Positions 10,580-23,500 of a stretch of DNA of 64,000 nucleotides are shown one piece after another. The position numbers were made by a program, and so were the translations under genes. The stretch is from Sapria himalayana (taxonomy: Eukaryota > Streptophyta > Magnoliopsida > Malpighiales > Rafflesiaceae): contig JAREIK010002452.1 in NCBI GenBank assembly GCA_029783825.1, forward strand, positions 56,248-120,247. Reading direction: 5' to 3'. Under the pieces are notes generated by a model that was given only the letters and a program-made list of their open reading frames with translations, made no database searches and was not told the DNA's origin. Within the stretch, counting starts at the first letter, position 1. The number at the start of each line of letters is the position of its first letter.

Positions 10580-10860
10580 AGGACCATCAAAGGTTTTTAC
10601 ATAGCTATAAATAGGCTTAAACTCTACCCAAAAAATTCGGGGACACACAAACATATTCACAGATATATAAAAATAGTTATTATAGACCTGAACAAACACA
10701 AATTAAAGTTGATTGTCATACAACTTCAACAAAAATCTAAAAGATGTCCAGCAATGATGTTTAGAGAGAGAGTGTGTGCAAAAATAAAATGTTTTAGGAA
10801 TGATGAAGATAATATAAGCTAGGCCTCCTTTTGATAAAGTTGAAATCGATAAATATGGGA
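10580..10860 (-). repeat. Inverted CACTA 3' fragment
   Basis: The reverse complement matches 6240-6530 and 30130-30470: a GTCCCATATTTATCGATT-like start, AGGCCTAGCTTATATTATC, CATCATTGCTGGACATC, the TATATATCTGTGAATATG word, GGGTAGAGTTTAAGCC, and then AGCTTCTGAAGTTGTGAGATG shared with copy 2. This is the right middle arm of the nested inverted repeat. The 105-codon plus-strand frame over it is antisense to transposon non-coding sequence and is not a gene. Confidence 0.75.
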
Positions 10861-10873
10861 CCCGTGCATTGGA

Positions 10874-11115
10874 ATTACATAAAAGAAAATTTCTTCTTTA
10901 CAAACCTATCAAATATTAAATATTTTGTCATACATATGTTCATATATGAGCCTGAGGCCCAAGGGCTGGAATTAGGTAAGAGTTCGGCCCTTATTTGTAT
11001 TTTACCATATATGAGTATGTCCAACAGACACTCTCATGCTATGTGCTTACATATTGTTGATATTATATTTTTTGTCATTTAATTTTAAGTTTGTGCAACA
11101 AATTAGTATTATCCC
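10874..11115 (-). repeat. Right copy of 243-bp inverted-repeat block
   Basis: The reverse complement begins GGGATAATACTAATTTGTTG and matches 2730-2972 throughout (TATGTAAGCACATAGCATGA, CAGCCCTTGGGCCTCAGGCTC in short pieces). It is the inner part of the outer inverted repeat. Confidence 0.75.
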
Positions 11116-11730
11116 ATATATAATTATATTTTAGGACACATAAATTAAATGTAGTTATAAATAGTTACATATAGGTATATATAGATATATGCATACAAGT
11201 AGTTATAAGTAGATATACATAAATGTATACAAAGTTATAAATAAATATAAAGATTTACATATATGTATACATAATTAAAAATAAAGTTTATTTTTTTATA
11301 TAGAGTTTTTTTATAGTTATACAAATATTTATATATAGTTATACACATATAGTTAAATATTATGTTGTATGTTTTTTTACATATAATTATAAATATAGTT
11401 ACATGTGGTTATACATATAGTTACACGTATAGTTAAACTTATATTTATACATGTATGCATATATATTTTTTCATATAATTTCATATATTTATACATATGA
11501 TTATGTATAGGTATGGATATGCTAAAATACATTTTTTATACTAAAATACATTTTTTATACTAATATATAAAAATGTATATTAAATATATATTGTTAATTA
11601 TATATTTAAATATAGTTATGTATAAAGTTTTTATAGTTATACATATAGCAAGATAGAATTATTTATAGTTATATTTTATTATTCATATAATATATTTTGT
11701 TATAAAAAATTATATATCATAAATATTTAG

Positions 11731-11766
<36 letters not shown>

Positions 11767-12780
11767 TCACATGAGTAGTTATATTTAGTTTTACATAAAT
11801 TTATACAAAGTTATAAACAAATATTTAGATTTATAATATGTATACAAATATCTATAAATAGTTAAAAACATAGTTATATTTAATTATATAAAGTTTTATT
11901 TAGTTTTACAAATATTTATATAAAGTTATACACATATAATTAAACATAATGTTGTATGTTGTTCAACATGTAATTGTAAATAATGTTGCATGTGCTTATA
12001 CATATAGTTACACATAAAGTTATACTTATATTTATACATGTAGGTATATCATATAATTTTATATATTTATACATATAGTTATGTATAGGTATAGATATGA
12101 AAAGATACATTTTTATATACTAATATATACAAATGAATATTAAATATAAGTTGTAAATTATATATTTAAATATAGTTATGTATAAAGCTTTTATAGTTAT
12201 ACATATAATAAGATACAATTATTTATAATTATGTGTTATTATACATATAGTATATATAGCTATAAATATTTTTATTTAGTTAACCACAGAGTTATATATA
12301 AATTTATTCATACAAATAGGTATAAATAAATATATAACGTTATAAATAAATATATAGATTTACATATATGTATACATAGTTATAAATATAATTATATTTA
12401 ATTATATAGAGTGTTACATAGTTATTCAAATATTTATATATAGTTATACAACTATTTATATATAGTTATACTCATATAGTTAAACATAATGTTCTATGTT
12501 ATTATACATTTAATTATAAATATAGTTACATGTGGTTATGCATATAGTTACACATATAGTTATACTTATATTAAAACATGTACGTATATATATATATTTT
12601 TTATATAATTTTATATATGTGTGCATATAGTTATCTATAAGTATATATATGGTAAAATACATTTTTATATACGAATTTATAAAAATGTATATTAAATATA
12701 TGTTGTTATTTATATTTTTAAATATAGTTATGTATAATATTTTATAGTTATACATATAGTCAAAGATAATTATTTATAGT
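11116..12780 (+). repeat. AT-rich 'ATAGTTATA' tandem repeat, right outer arm
   Basis: Degenerate tandem units of about 555 bp: the anchor AAAATGTATATTAAATATAT recurs near 11570, 12130 and 12680. Each unit ends in TATATTTAAATATAGTTATG. The sequence is the inverted counterpart of 1541-2729 for at least about 1.2 kb. It contains a (GT)n run at 11732-11764. No coding potential. Confidence 0.75.
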
Positions 12781-12797
12781 TATATGTTCTTATACCT
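12781..12797 (+). repeat. Target-site duplication, left copy, of the ARF retroposon
   Basis: TATATGTTCTTATACCT. It differs by one base from 13700-13716 (TATATGTTCTTATGCCT). Together they flank a segment unrelated to the AT-rich repeat. The paralogous repeat at 51323-51339 has a single copy of this word with no insert. Confidence 0.8.
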
Positions 12798-13040
12798 TTG
12801 GAATTCATTGGTAAAAGACACAAAATAGAAAACAAACAAGTTCAGCTTGTAACAGATCAGAACAAAGTAAATGTGGTCTAGTATTTCAGGCGTACAATAT
12901 ATAAATATAAATACAATTTGAATCACCCTAGAAGCAGGTGATGTCATCCGCATAACACAACAAAATTCAAGAAAAATAGGCAAAGATTATATCCACATCC
13001 AGATATGTCAACAAAGTTTGCCTCATCCTGCTAAAATTGT

Positions 13041-13585
13041 TTATGATTTGCTGGCAATGTAATTGGAAAACTAATCAAGACCCTCGTAGAGGCCCTCGCC
13101 ACTGGTAGCACAGCTACTCTGAATGTGCCAATGGCATTGGAGAAGAGAGTGAAGTCCTAGTTGTCAGTAATTTTAGCTGCATTCATCACATTGGGAAGCT
13201 CTTGCTTATTAGCAAACACTAGCAAAACTGAATCTCGAAGCTTTTCCTTGTTTAGCATCCTATTCAACTCATCTCTGACTTTAACAACTTGATCTCTATC
13301 ATTGATGTCCACCACAAATATGAGACCTTGAGTATTTTGGAAGTAATCCCTCCAGAAATGGAAAATCTTGTCTTGACCCTCAACATCCCACATAGTGAAA
13401 TTGATGTTTTTGTATTCAACAATCTCTACATTGAAGACAATAGTAGGAATTGTGGTGGCAATTTAACCAAGCTTCAACTTATACAGAATGGTTGTCTTAA
13501 CGTCAGCATCAAGACCTGACATTAAAATCCTCATCTCCTTGTTGGCAAATAGCCTGCTGAATTGCTTTGTGAACATAAACACCAT
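13041..13585 (-). pseudogene. ARF (ADP-ribosylation factor) processed pseudogene
   Basis: Near full-length copy of an ARF small GTPase, the vesicle-coat-recruiting Ras-like G protein, about 181 residues. The start ATG is at 13583-13585 ([20 protein letters not shown], matching the ARF N-terminus) and the TAA is at 13041-13043 (NYIASKS). Visible motifs: damaged P-loop GLDADVKTT, damaged switch [10 protein letters not shown] (normally WDVGGQDK), [13 protein letters not shown], guanine-specificity loop ANKQELP (normally NKQD), and the [14 protein letters not shown] region. Lesions: a stop in place of Glu after KLKLG, a one-base deletion after AAKITD, and TAG in place of Trp near the end. It has no introns, whereas plant ARF genes usually have several, and it lies between target duplications, so it is retrotransposed. 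No clear poly(A) remains at the 12798 side. Confidence 0.92.
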
Positions 13586-13699
13586 TTCTTCCACTAAATC
13601 TCAATCCCTTTGTCATATGACAGTAAAAAGATCTGATGAGAGAAAGAAATAGAATCAATAAACCTCAAAAGATGGTCACCAGAGAGGGAGGTTAACCTC

Positions 13700-13716
13700 T
13701 ATATGTTCTTATGCCT
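13700..13716 (+). repeat. Target-site duplication, right copy, of the ARF retroposon
   Basis: TATATGTTCTTATGCCT, partner of 12781-12797. After it the AT-rich repeat resumes exactly where the left copy stopped (AAAGTATATATAATT, compare AAAGTATATTTAGTT after 51339). Confidence 0.8.
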
Positions 13717-14330
13717 AAAGTATATATAATTAAAAATAGAGGTATATATAGGTAAACATATAAGTATATATAGATATATTCATACAAGTAGTTATTAAGT
13801 ATTTATACATAAATATAAACAAAGTTATAAATAAATATATAAATTTAATTATATGAATAATATAGGTATACATATATACAAATATAATTATATTTAATTA
13901 TATAGAGTATTACATAGTCATACAAATATTTATATATAGTTATACACATATAGTTAAATATATGTATGTAGTTAAAGATATACTTATATATAACATTTTT
14001 ATAGTTATACATATAGTAAAATACAATTATATATAGATATATATTATTATACATATGATATATTTTGTTAAAAATAGTTATTTAGAATTACTCATATAGT
14101 TATAAAATATTATATAGTTGAAAAAATAGTTATATATAGTTATTAATATAGTTATAACAATAGTTTAATATTTATAATATAAAAAAATAGTTAAATATCA
14201 TATTTAGTTATTAATAGTTATACATATGTTATATTTTGTTACAAATATAGTTAAATATAATTTTAAAGAGTTTTATATATTTATAAAATATTTATAAATA
14301 TTTATAATATACTATGATAACAATAGATTT
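13717..14330 (+). repeat. AT-rich 'ATAGTTATA' repeat, continuation
   Basis: Same family as 11116-12780, resumed after the ARF insertion. Ends where less repetitive sequence begins near 14330. Confidence 0.7.
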
Positions 14331-16379
14331 TAAAATGCCTAATTGAAATACACCACTAAAGAGAAAGAACTTGTATCAATAATCTTTTCTCTTGGAAAAT
14401 TAATATCATATTTAGTGGGAACCAAAGTCATAAAATATACTAAATATTCTATAATCAAATATCTCATAGAAAAGAAAGATGTCAGGCCTAGATTGATTTG
14501 ATGTATTTTACTATTACAATAGTTTGAACTAAAGATATTAGATAAAAAATATACATATAATCAAAATTAAAAATAACTTTTCAAGACTAGAAAAAGAAGA
14601 TAGAAGAGTTGTTGAAGAAGATATTAGATAGAATTTTTTATTTGAGCAAATTATAGTATTGAATGAAAATGTAACTCCATGATATGTAGTATTGAATGAA
14701 CCTTATCATTGCAAATAGTAATCTGATCAAATCTTGAGGCAAAGTGTTATAGATGGGAAATTAGTAGTATCTTGCAATAATGTCACTTTTTGCTCCCGCT
14801 CTCACGAATTTGGGGAACATGTAAATATTTATGTGCTCAAGTATTTTTCTTCTCAAAATTAATGTTGATATTTACAAATATATGTATGAATATAATGTGC
14901 ATATACACTACCCTACACACATACACACATTTATACATCCATATACATTAGTATACATTACATATTAGCATACATATTTTTTTACTTGCCTATATATTCA
15001 CACATGTATCTACATTTTAAAAGTAGTGTGTATATACTTGTATGCATGCATATACTACTCAGCACCTACACAAACACACACATATACCTATATACGTAAT
15101 ATATTTTTAAAGTTACACATGAAACTATTATATATGTGTGTATGCGTGTGTGTAAATGTATTTAAAATTTTTTGATTTTGAAAATTTAATTAAAATAAAA
15201 TATTATATATTGTACATAGTTTATAAAATATTGTAAATTTTTTATATTTAAAACAAATATTTGTGTATGTGTGTGTGTGTGTGTGAAGCATATTAATTGG
15301 TAAAAAGAAATTATGAATTAAATATATAAGCTTCTATATTATTCAAATTGTTGTTTTTAAAATTTTTATATTAAAATAACTATCATTATACTCATATAAA
15401 TAATTGAAGTTGGAATATTTGTAAATTATTTTGGTTTTACAATAATGTAAAAAATTAAAATATAGTTCATAAATAGATAATGTTTTTGTTTTTCTATATA
15501 ACTTTTTTATTAAAATATTAATGTCTATGATAAATTTCTACCTATTATTTATTGTTATTAATAAATTTTTAGAAACTTAAAATTCAAACAAATATAATGT
15601 AGTGCATTATATGTGGTGCATATAATGTAGTGCATATAAAAAATCAATTATTACCAAATATTGTTTTAAATAATGTGTATATACATTTTTAGAAACTTTA
15701 ATTATTTTGTAAAAAATAAATTAATTATTTTGTAAAATATAATGTAGTGCATATAATATAATGTAGCTTACCATATAAATACAAGAGTAAATTTTTCTAC
15801 CAGTAATTATTATTTTTTTATTTTATTCAAAATATATAAATGACCATTAAATATATGAATTTGTTTTTTTTAAAAATTATTTTTAAATTTTTTTTTCAAA
15901 TTTAATGCATTACAATATTTTTTTTGTAATTAATAGATACATTTCCAACATTATTTATTTATAATAAATATAACTTATTAAATATTATGAGGTGAACATT
16001 TTATTCTATAAATAAATTTTATTTTTAATGTTTTATCTTTGTAAATTGAAACTACATCATATATATATTTTAGGAATTTTTTATAATATTTATTACACAA
16101 ACATATTATTAAATGTTTATAAATTTACAAAATGAATTTTAACAAATTAACATTTTATTAGAAATCAATTTTAGTTAAATGATATTAAGTAAAACAAAAA
16201 TGCAAACCCTAAACATATTAAATCCTAATGATTTATACACACATATAAAAATACAATAAAAAACATTTAAGATTGAAAAAATTAAATTTAAGTTCCTAAA
16301 ATATATGGGAAAATGATAACGATTTATACAATATCCATAAAAAACTTGTATGAATGAGATGAATGATATGAATGGATAT
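14331..16379. other. AT-rich intergenic DNA with short simple repeats
   Basis: No supported gene. 14900-15140 is rich in CATATACA/ACACATAC words. A (GT)n run lies at about 15264-15284. Around 15590-15770 the word ATAATGTAGTGCAT recurs several times. Nothing resembles a tRNA or a known domain. Confidence 0.6.
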
Positions 16380-16479
16380 TAAGTTAATGAAACTCGTAGA
16401 TATACATGTAGATGTAGTTATATATATTTTTCATGTAACTAAATATAATTACACATATGGCTATGTATAGGTATTAATG

Positions 16480-16917
16480 TAGATAAATACATTTATATAT
16501 AATAATATGTTGATATACATAATGTTAAATACATATATAAATAATTATATATCTATATATATATGTATATTAAATATATGTTGTTATATTTATATATAGT
16601 TATGTTTATGTATACTATTTTTATAGCTATAGATATAGTAAAATACACTTATATAAGAAATTCAAATTATATCACACATGCATATTGATGTATAGTTATG
16701 TTTAAATACACTTATATAAAATACACTTAAATTTATGTATACTGTTTATGTATACTATTTATATATAGTTATGTATATTGATGTAGATATCAAGTCGGCA
16801 TACTTTATACTGTTTATGTATTCTATTTATATGTAGTTATGTATATTAATGTAGATAAATATATTTATATATAGTAATATGTTGATATACATATTGTTAA
16901 ATACATTTATATATAGT

Positions 16918-16959
<42 letters not shown>

Positions 16960-17580
16960 CGTTGTTATATTTATATATAGTTATTTTTATGTATACTATT
17001 TTTATAGTTATAGATATAGTAAAATACACTTATATAAGAAATTCAGAGTATATCACACATGCATATTGATGTATAGTTATGTTTAATATAAAATACACTT
17101 ATGTTTATGTATACTGTTTATGTATACTGTTTATATATAGATATGTATATTGATGTAGATATCAAGTTGGCATACCTTATCTATTTATGTATACTAATAA
17201 TGTATACTATTTATGTATAATGTTTATATATAGTTATGTATATTAATGTAGATAAATACATTTATATATAGTAATATGTTGATATACACATTATTAAATA
17301 CATTTATATATAGTTATATATAGTTATATATATATGTATGTATGTATATAAATATACGTTGTTATATTATATATAGTTGTGTTTATGTATACCATTTTTA
17401 TAGTTATAAATTAGTTAAATACACTTATATAAGAAATTCGAATTATATCACACATGCATATTGATGTATAGTTATGTTTAAATACACTTATATAAAATAC
17501 ACATATGTTTATGTATTCTGTTTATGTATACTATTTATATATAGTTATGTATATTGATGTAGATATCAAGTCGGCATACC
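16480..17580 (+). repeat. Three tandem AT-rich units of about 380-395 bp
   Basis: Anchors recur in order. AAGAAATTC followed by ATATCACACATGCATATTGA occurs at about 16657, 17038 and 17433 (offsets 381 and 395). GATATCAAGTCGGCATAC-type words occur at about 16788, 17158 and 17560. A (TA)n run at 16924-16956 has expanded in one unit. Wording overlaps the ATAGTTATA family, so this is probably a divergent subfamily. Confidence 0.75.
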
Positions 17581-18359
17581 TACTATGCACCATCAACATC
17601 CACACAATTAGAATGCATTATATAACAAATGAATGAAGTATGTACACGAATAAGTTTATATAAGCAATCCAAGCATTTCTTGGTGATTAATGAAGAATAA
17701 TTTCAGTAAAAAAATAACATAATCAAAATGCACATGCTTGTATTAAGATAATCGATGAAGAATTAGGGGATAAAATGTTCCTCAAATCAATAACAAATTA
17801 TCATTTATCTTCGATTAAGTTTTGATGCATCGGTGTCGAGAGATAAATGGTGGACTGTGGAGGACTTGCGCTTCACTTGTTAGAGTTGTCTTTCGAGTCT
17901 CGAAAACAAGTGAATATTTATAAATTACAAAAATATTTATATTTTTAATTATTAAAACAATAAATAAATAATATATATATGCATATAATACAAAAAGACT
18001 CATTTATTTTTTTTACTATCAAAAATATGTCAATAAAATTAATGTGCATGTAGCAAGGTACACATGAAAAATAAACACCTTAATATTTTTTATTATAATA
18101 TTAATTAAACAATAAATATATAAATAATTTAAAAATATATATATATGTTTAGCCTTATAAAAAATATCAAATAGCTACAAAATTAACAAACTTCATATAA
18201 TAAGACTTACACGAAAAGTTGATTTGTCTTCTAGTCACTCTCATAAGAGTTATAAATTACTCTTAATGTTAAAAAATATATAAAAATTTATATTTTATGG
18301 TTATAAATTTTTAAGAATTCATATTAATTTTTATGATGATAATATTAAATAATTTTAAA
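17581..18359. other. Unassigned low-copy DNA
   Basis: AT-rich, with a short GC-richer patch near 17815-17890. A minus-strand frame of about 60 codons crosses that patch but has no recognisable motif. No gene supported. Confidence 0.5.
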
Positions 18360-18986
18360 GGCATAAAATTTCATATTATTTGATATCTTTAATAATTTTT
18401 AAAATTCAAAGATTACTTAAAGTGAGAAGATAATTAAAAAAGTTATATTTATTATTTTAATAAAGACTTAATATTAAAAGATAATAGTAAAAATATTACT
18501 CAATTATTTAATTATTATAAATTTTAGTAGGAGCAAACATTTATGTATTTATTTTAAAATATTAATTTATTTTTTAACTTTATTGAAAAATTTTATATTT
18601 TTATTATATTTTAAGATTTTTAAATATTGTATTAATTATATTTTTTAAAAGTTTCCTATAATCATATAATTTTTTTATACTTATAATAATATTAATATGT
18701 ACTAGTTTATTTGTCAATTCAAATATTTTTGAATATATTTTTATTTTATAATACAATGAATAATTTTACATTTATATTAGTAGAAATTTTAGTGTATGTT
18801 AATTTAATTTTTAAAATATCAAAAAAATTATTATACTTATGAATTAATTAAGTAATGTTACTTTAATACAAATTTTCAAGTTTCTCAATTAAAAAGTTTA
18901 GATAAATTTTTTGTATTATTTTTTTTAAAAATTAATACATCCTAAAAAAAGTTATTTTAGTCCTTATTTATATAATTTTTTTGTAT
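18360..18986 (+). repeat. Dispersed repeat R, copy 1
   Basis: Matches 53860-54680 in the same orientation and order: AAAAAAGTTATATTTATTAT, TTATTATAAATTTTAGTAGG, TTTTTAAAAGTTTCCTATAA, a TTAGTAGAAATTTTA word and TTATTTTAGTCCTTAT. It is AT-rich, non-coding and of unknown class. The TATC satellite begins right at its 3' end. Confidence 0.75.
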
Positions 18987-20118
18987 TATCTATTTGTCTA
19001 TTTATTTTAATCTATTTTTTGATCTATCTATTTATCTATCTATCTATGTTTATATATGCTTGTTATCTTTCTGTCTATCTATTTGTCAACCTGTATGTCT
19101 ATTTGTCTGTCTTTTTTAACACTATCTACCTATCTATCTATATATCTATCTATGTATCTACTATCTATCTATCTTTTTTGCGACTATATATCAGTATATA
19201 TATTTATCTATCTATATTTCTCTCTTTCTATTAATCTGTCTAACTAGCTCTCTATCTATATGTCTAAATATCTTTATTTCTCTCTGTCTATTTGTCTATC
19301 TATATATCTATTTAACTCTCTCTCTATCACTCAATGTAAATGTATTTCTATTTATCTTTCTATCTATCTTTCTATATGTCTATCTATTTGTTTGTCTATC
19401 TACACATCTATCTATCTTTGAATCTATCTTTTGATCTATCTATCATTCTATCTAACTGTCTATCTGTTTGTCTATTTGTCTATCAATCAATCAATAAATC
19501 TATCTATCTATCTTTCTTTCTGTCTATCTATATGTATATCAATCTGTCAATTTGTATATCTATCTGCTTTTTTATATGTTTGTGTATCTGTCTTTCTATA
19601 TATTTGTCTATATGTCTGTCTATCTATATATCTATCTATCTATCTATCTATGTGTTTATCTATGTGTCTATATCTATTTATCTGATTATCTATCTATCTA
19701 TCTATATGACTGTCTATATGTCTATCTTTTTATCTATCTATCTATCTACCTAACTTTGTGTCAATCTGTCTATCATTCTTTCTATCTATTTATCTATCTG
19801 CCTATATGTTTATTTTTATGTCTATCTATCTATTTGTATTGATATCTAACTTTTTATCTATATTAATATATATCTATCTATTTGCATTTTTATTTGTCTA
19901 TCTAATTATCTATCTATGTGTCTATCTATATGTTTATTTGATTATCTATCTATCTATATGACTATTAATCTGTCTATCTTTTTATCTATCTATCTATTTA
20001 CCAAACATTCTGTCAATTTGTAAGTCAATTTTTCTATTTATTTATCTATCTATCTATATTTTTATTTTTATGTCTATCTATATGTATGTGTGTCTATCTA
20101 TCTATCTATTTGTCTATC

Positions 20119-20151
<33 letters not shown>

Positions 20152-20499
20152 CTATCTATATATCAAACTATCTATGTGTCTATCTATCTCTATATCTATC
20201 TATCTATTTATCTATCTATTTAACTATCTATTTATCTATCTCTCTAATAATGTTTCTATCTATATCTCTATCTTTCTATCTATCTATCAATCGATCTTTC
20301 TATCTATATATCAATAATATCTTTATATTTATAAGTTTATTTATCTATCTATATATCTATCTATCTTTATATATGTATATCTATTTTTCTATCTATTTAT
20401 CTATCTATTTATCTATCTATTTGTTTATCTATCTATCTATCTAACTATCTGTTTATCTATATATCAACCAATATATATGTCTATCAATTAATCTATCTG

Positions 20500-20534
<35 letters not shown>

Positions 20535-23500
20535 ATATATATGTCTATCTATCTTTCAATCTATCAATCTATCTATCTACATGTCTTTCTAATAGTCTAT
20601 CTATTAATCTGTCAATCTATCTTTCTATTTATCTGTCTATATATGTGTTTATCTATATATCTATCTATATATCTATTTATCAATTTATATTTCTATCAAT
20701 ATATCTATTAATCTATCTATCAATTTGTCTATCAATATATCTATCAATCTATTTATCAATCTATCTATAAATGTATCAATCAATCTATCTATCAACTAGA
20801 ATATTTATCTCCCTATATTTTTATCTATCAATCAATATGTCTACCTATCTTTCTATTTATTTATATATTTTATCTATCTGTCTATCTTTCCATCTATTTA
20901 TCTATCTATCTATCGATCTATATATCTATCTATTTATCTGTCTATCTTTCTCTCTTTATATCTTTCTATCTAACTATCAATCTATCAATCTATCTATATA
21001 TGTGTCTATTTGTCTATTTAACTATCTATCAATCAATCAATCTGTCTAATTATTTATCTTTCTTTCTATCTAACTATTTTACTATCTATCTGTATATCTA
21101 TCTATCTATCTATTTGTCTATATATCTGTCTATCTGTCTATCTGTCTAACTATCTAATTGTCTATCTATCTCTCTGTCTATCTTACTGTCTATCTATTTG
21201 TTTATCTATCTATCTAACTAACTATCTATAAATCTATCTAACTATCTATCTATCTATTTGTTTATACATCTAGTTGTCTAACTAACTAACTAACTATCTA
21301 TCTTAATATGTCTATGTGTCTATCATTCAATCAATTAATCTATATATATCTTTATCTATCTATTAATCTATATGTCTATCTATATATTTTTTCATCTATT
21401 TATTTTTCTATCTATTTGTTTATCTATCTATCTTTCTCTCTATATATTTGTCTATATATTTGTCTATCTATCTGATTATATATCTTTCTATCAATAAATC
21501 TATATATCTATCAAATTATATTTTATATCTAAATGTCTTTCCATCTATCTATATATATATCTATCTATTTGTCTATCTATTTCTTTATATATCTATCTAT
21601 TTGGCTATCTATCTCTATATCTATCAGTCTATATATTTGTCTCTATATGTCTATATATCTTTTTATCTTTATGTCTATCTATTTTTCTATCTTATTTGTC
21701 TGTCTTTGCATCTTTCTTTCTATCTTTCAATCTATCTATCTATCTATCTATCTATTTATCTATTTGTCTATATATCTATCAATCTATTTGTCTATCAATA
21801 TATTTATTTATTTATATATCTATTTATATATCTATCTATCTATTTGTCTATCAATATATTTATCTATTTATATATCTATCTATCTATTTTTTTATCTATC
21901 TATATATATATTTTTTCATCTATATGTTTATCTATCTATCTATATATCTTCATATCTATATGTCTATCTAACTATCCTTCTACCTATTTATCTATTTATC
22001 TGTCTGTCTATCTTTCTATTAATCATTCTATCAATATATTTATCAATCTATCTATCAATTTGTCTTAAAATATGTCTATCAAGCTATTTATTATTCTAAT
22101 TATCAATATGTCTATAAATCTATTATTTTAACTATATACCTATCTATCTATCTACCTATTTATCAATCTATGTATCTACAGACACACTCACAGATATATG
22201 ATCTATCTATCTATCTAACTATCTATTTATTCATCTATCTATCTATCTATGTATCTATCTTATCCATCTTTCTATCTATCTATATAACTATCTATTTGTA
22301 TATCTATTTATCTATCTATCCATCCATATATCTGTCTATCAATTCATCTTCCTATTTATTTATCTGTCTGTCTACGAGCCTTTTAATTGACTTTCTATTT
22401 GACTAGTTATTGTCTGTCTATCTGCATATATATCTGTCTATCTGTATACTATATATTTTTTTATCTATCTGTCTATCTATCTATCTATCTAGTTATCTTT
22501 CTGTATTTCTATATGTTTATTTAACTTTCTATCTGTTTATATATCTATATGTCTATTTGTCTATTTATCAGTCTATCTACTTATCTTTCTATATGTCTAT
22601 CTATCTTTTATTATATTATTTGTGTATCTATATTTCTATCTATTGTCTATCTATCTATATATCTATCTGTGTATTTATTATGTCTATCAATCTGACTATC
22701 TATCTATCTAACTATATATCTATTGATTTATTATCTATCTGTCTATATATCTATTTATATGTCTATCACTCTATATGTGTATCTATATATTGTCAATATG
22801 TCTATTTATCAATCTATTTATCTATTTATTTGTCTATTTATCTAAATATCAAATCTACCTATCTCTCTATCTATCTTTTTCTTTTATCTTTCCATTAGTC
22901 TATCAATCTATAAGTCTATATATCTATATAGTTGTATATCCATCCATCTTTCTATCCATCCTATCCATCTATCTATTTATTCATCAATCTGTTTGTCTAT
23001 CTATATATTTGTCTATCTATCTATTTGTCCAAACTATCTATATGTTGTCTAATTATCTTACATATTATATATATTTTCTAACTTTCTATTTATCTAATAT
23101 CTATGTCTATGTATCTATTTTATCTCTCTATCAATCTGTCAATCTATTAATCTATATATGTGTTATCTTGTATCTATCGAATTCATTAACTAACTAATAA
23201 TATATCTATCTATATGTCTACTTGTCTATCTATCTATATTCTATCTATATGTGTATCTATTTATATGTGTATCTATCTATTTGATAATCTGTTTATCTAT
23301 CAATTATTTGTCTATCTATCTATCGGTAATCTATCTATCTTTAATCTATCTATTAATCTATCAATCTATAAGTCTATGAATCTATCCATCTATCTATCTG
23401 TCGATTTATATATTGCTATCTATCAATTTTGTATAACTATCTATATGTCTATCTCATTAATCTATATATCATATATTCTGTTCGTAACTTTCTATTGGTA

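Noticed and set aside
10505..10822. 105-codon plus-strand frame
   Set aside because: Lies antisense over an inverted CACTA 3' non-coding fragment that also occurs at 6240-6530 and 30130-30470 without a frame.
2730..11115. An intact 8.4-kb transposon bounded by GGGATAATACTA terminal inverted repeats
   Set aside because: Inverted homology continues outward past both supposed ends for over 1 kb, and no direct target duplication is visible. Its transposase content is CACTA type, whose termini should read CACTA. I therefore describe it as a nested inverted repeat instead.
13289..13519. 76-codon plus-strand frame
   Set aside because: Antisense shadow of the ARF pseudogene, which is clearly on the minus strand.
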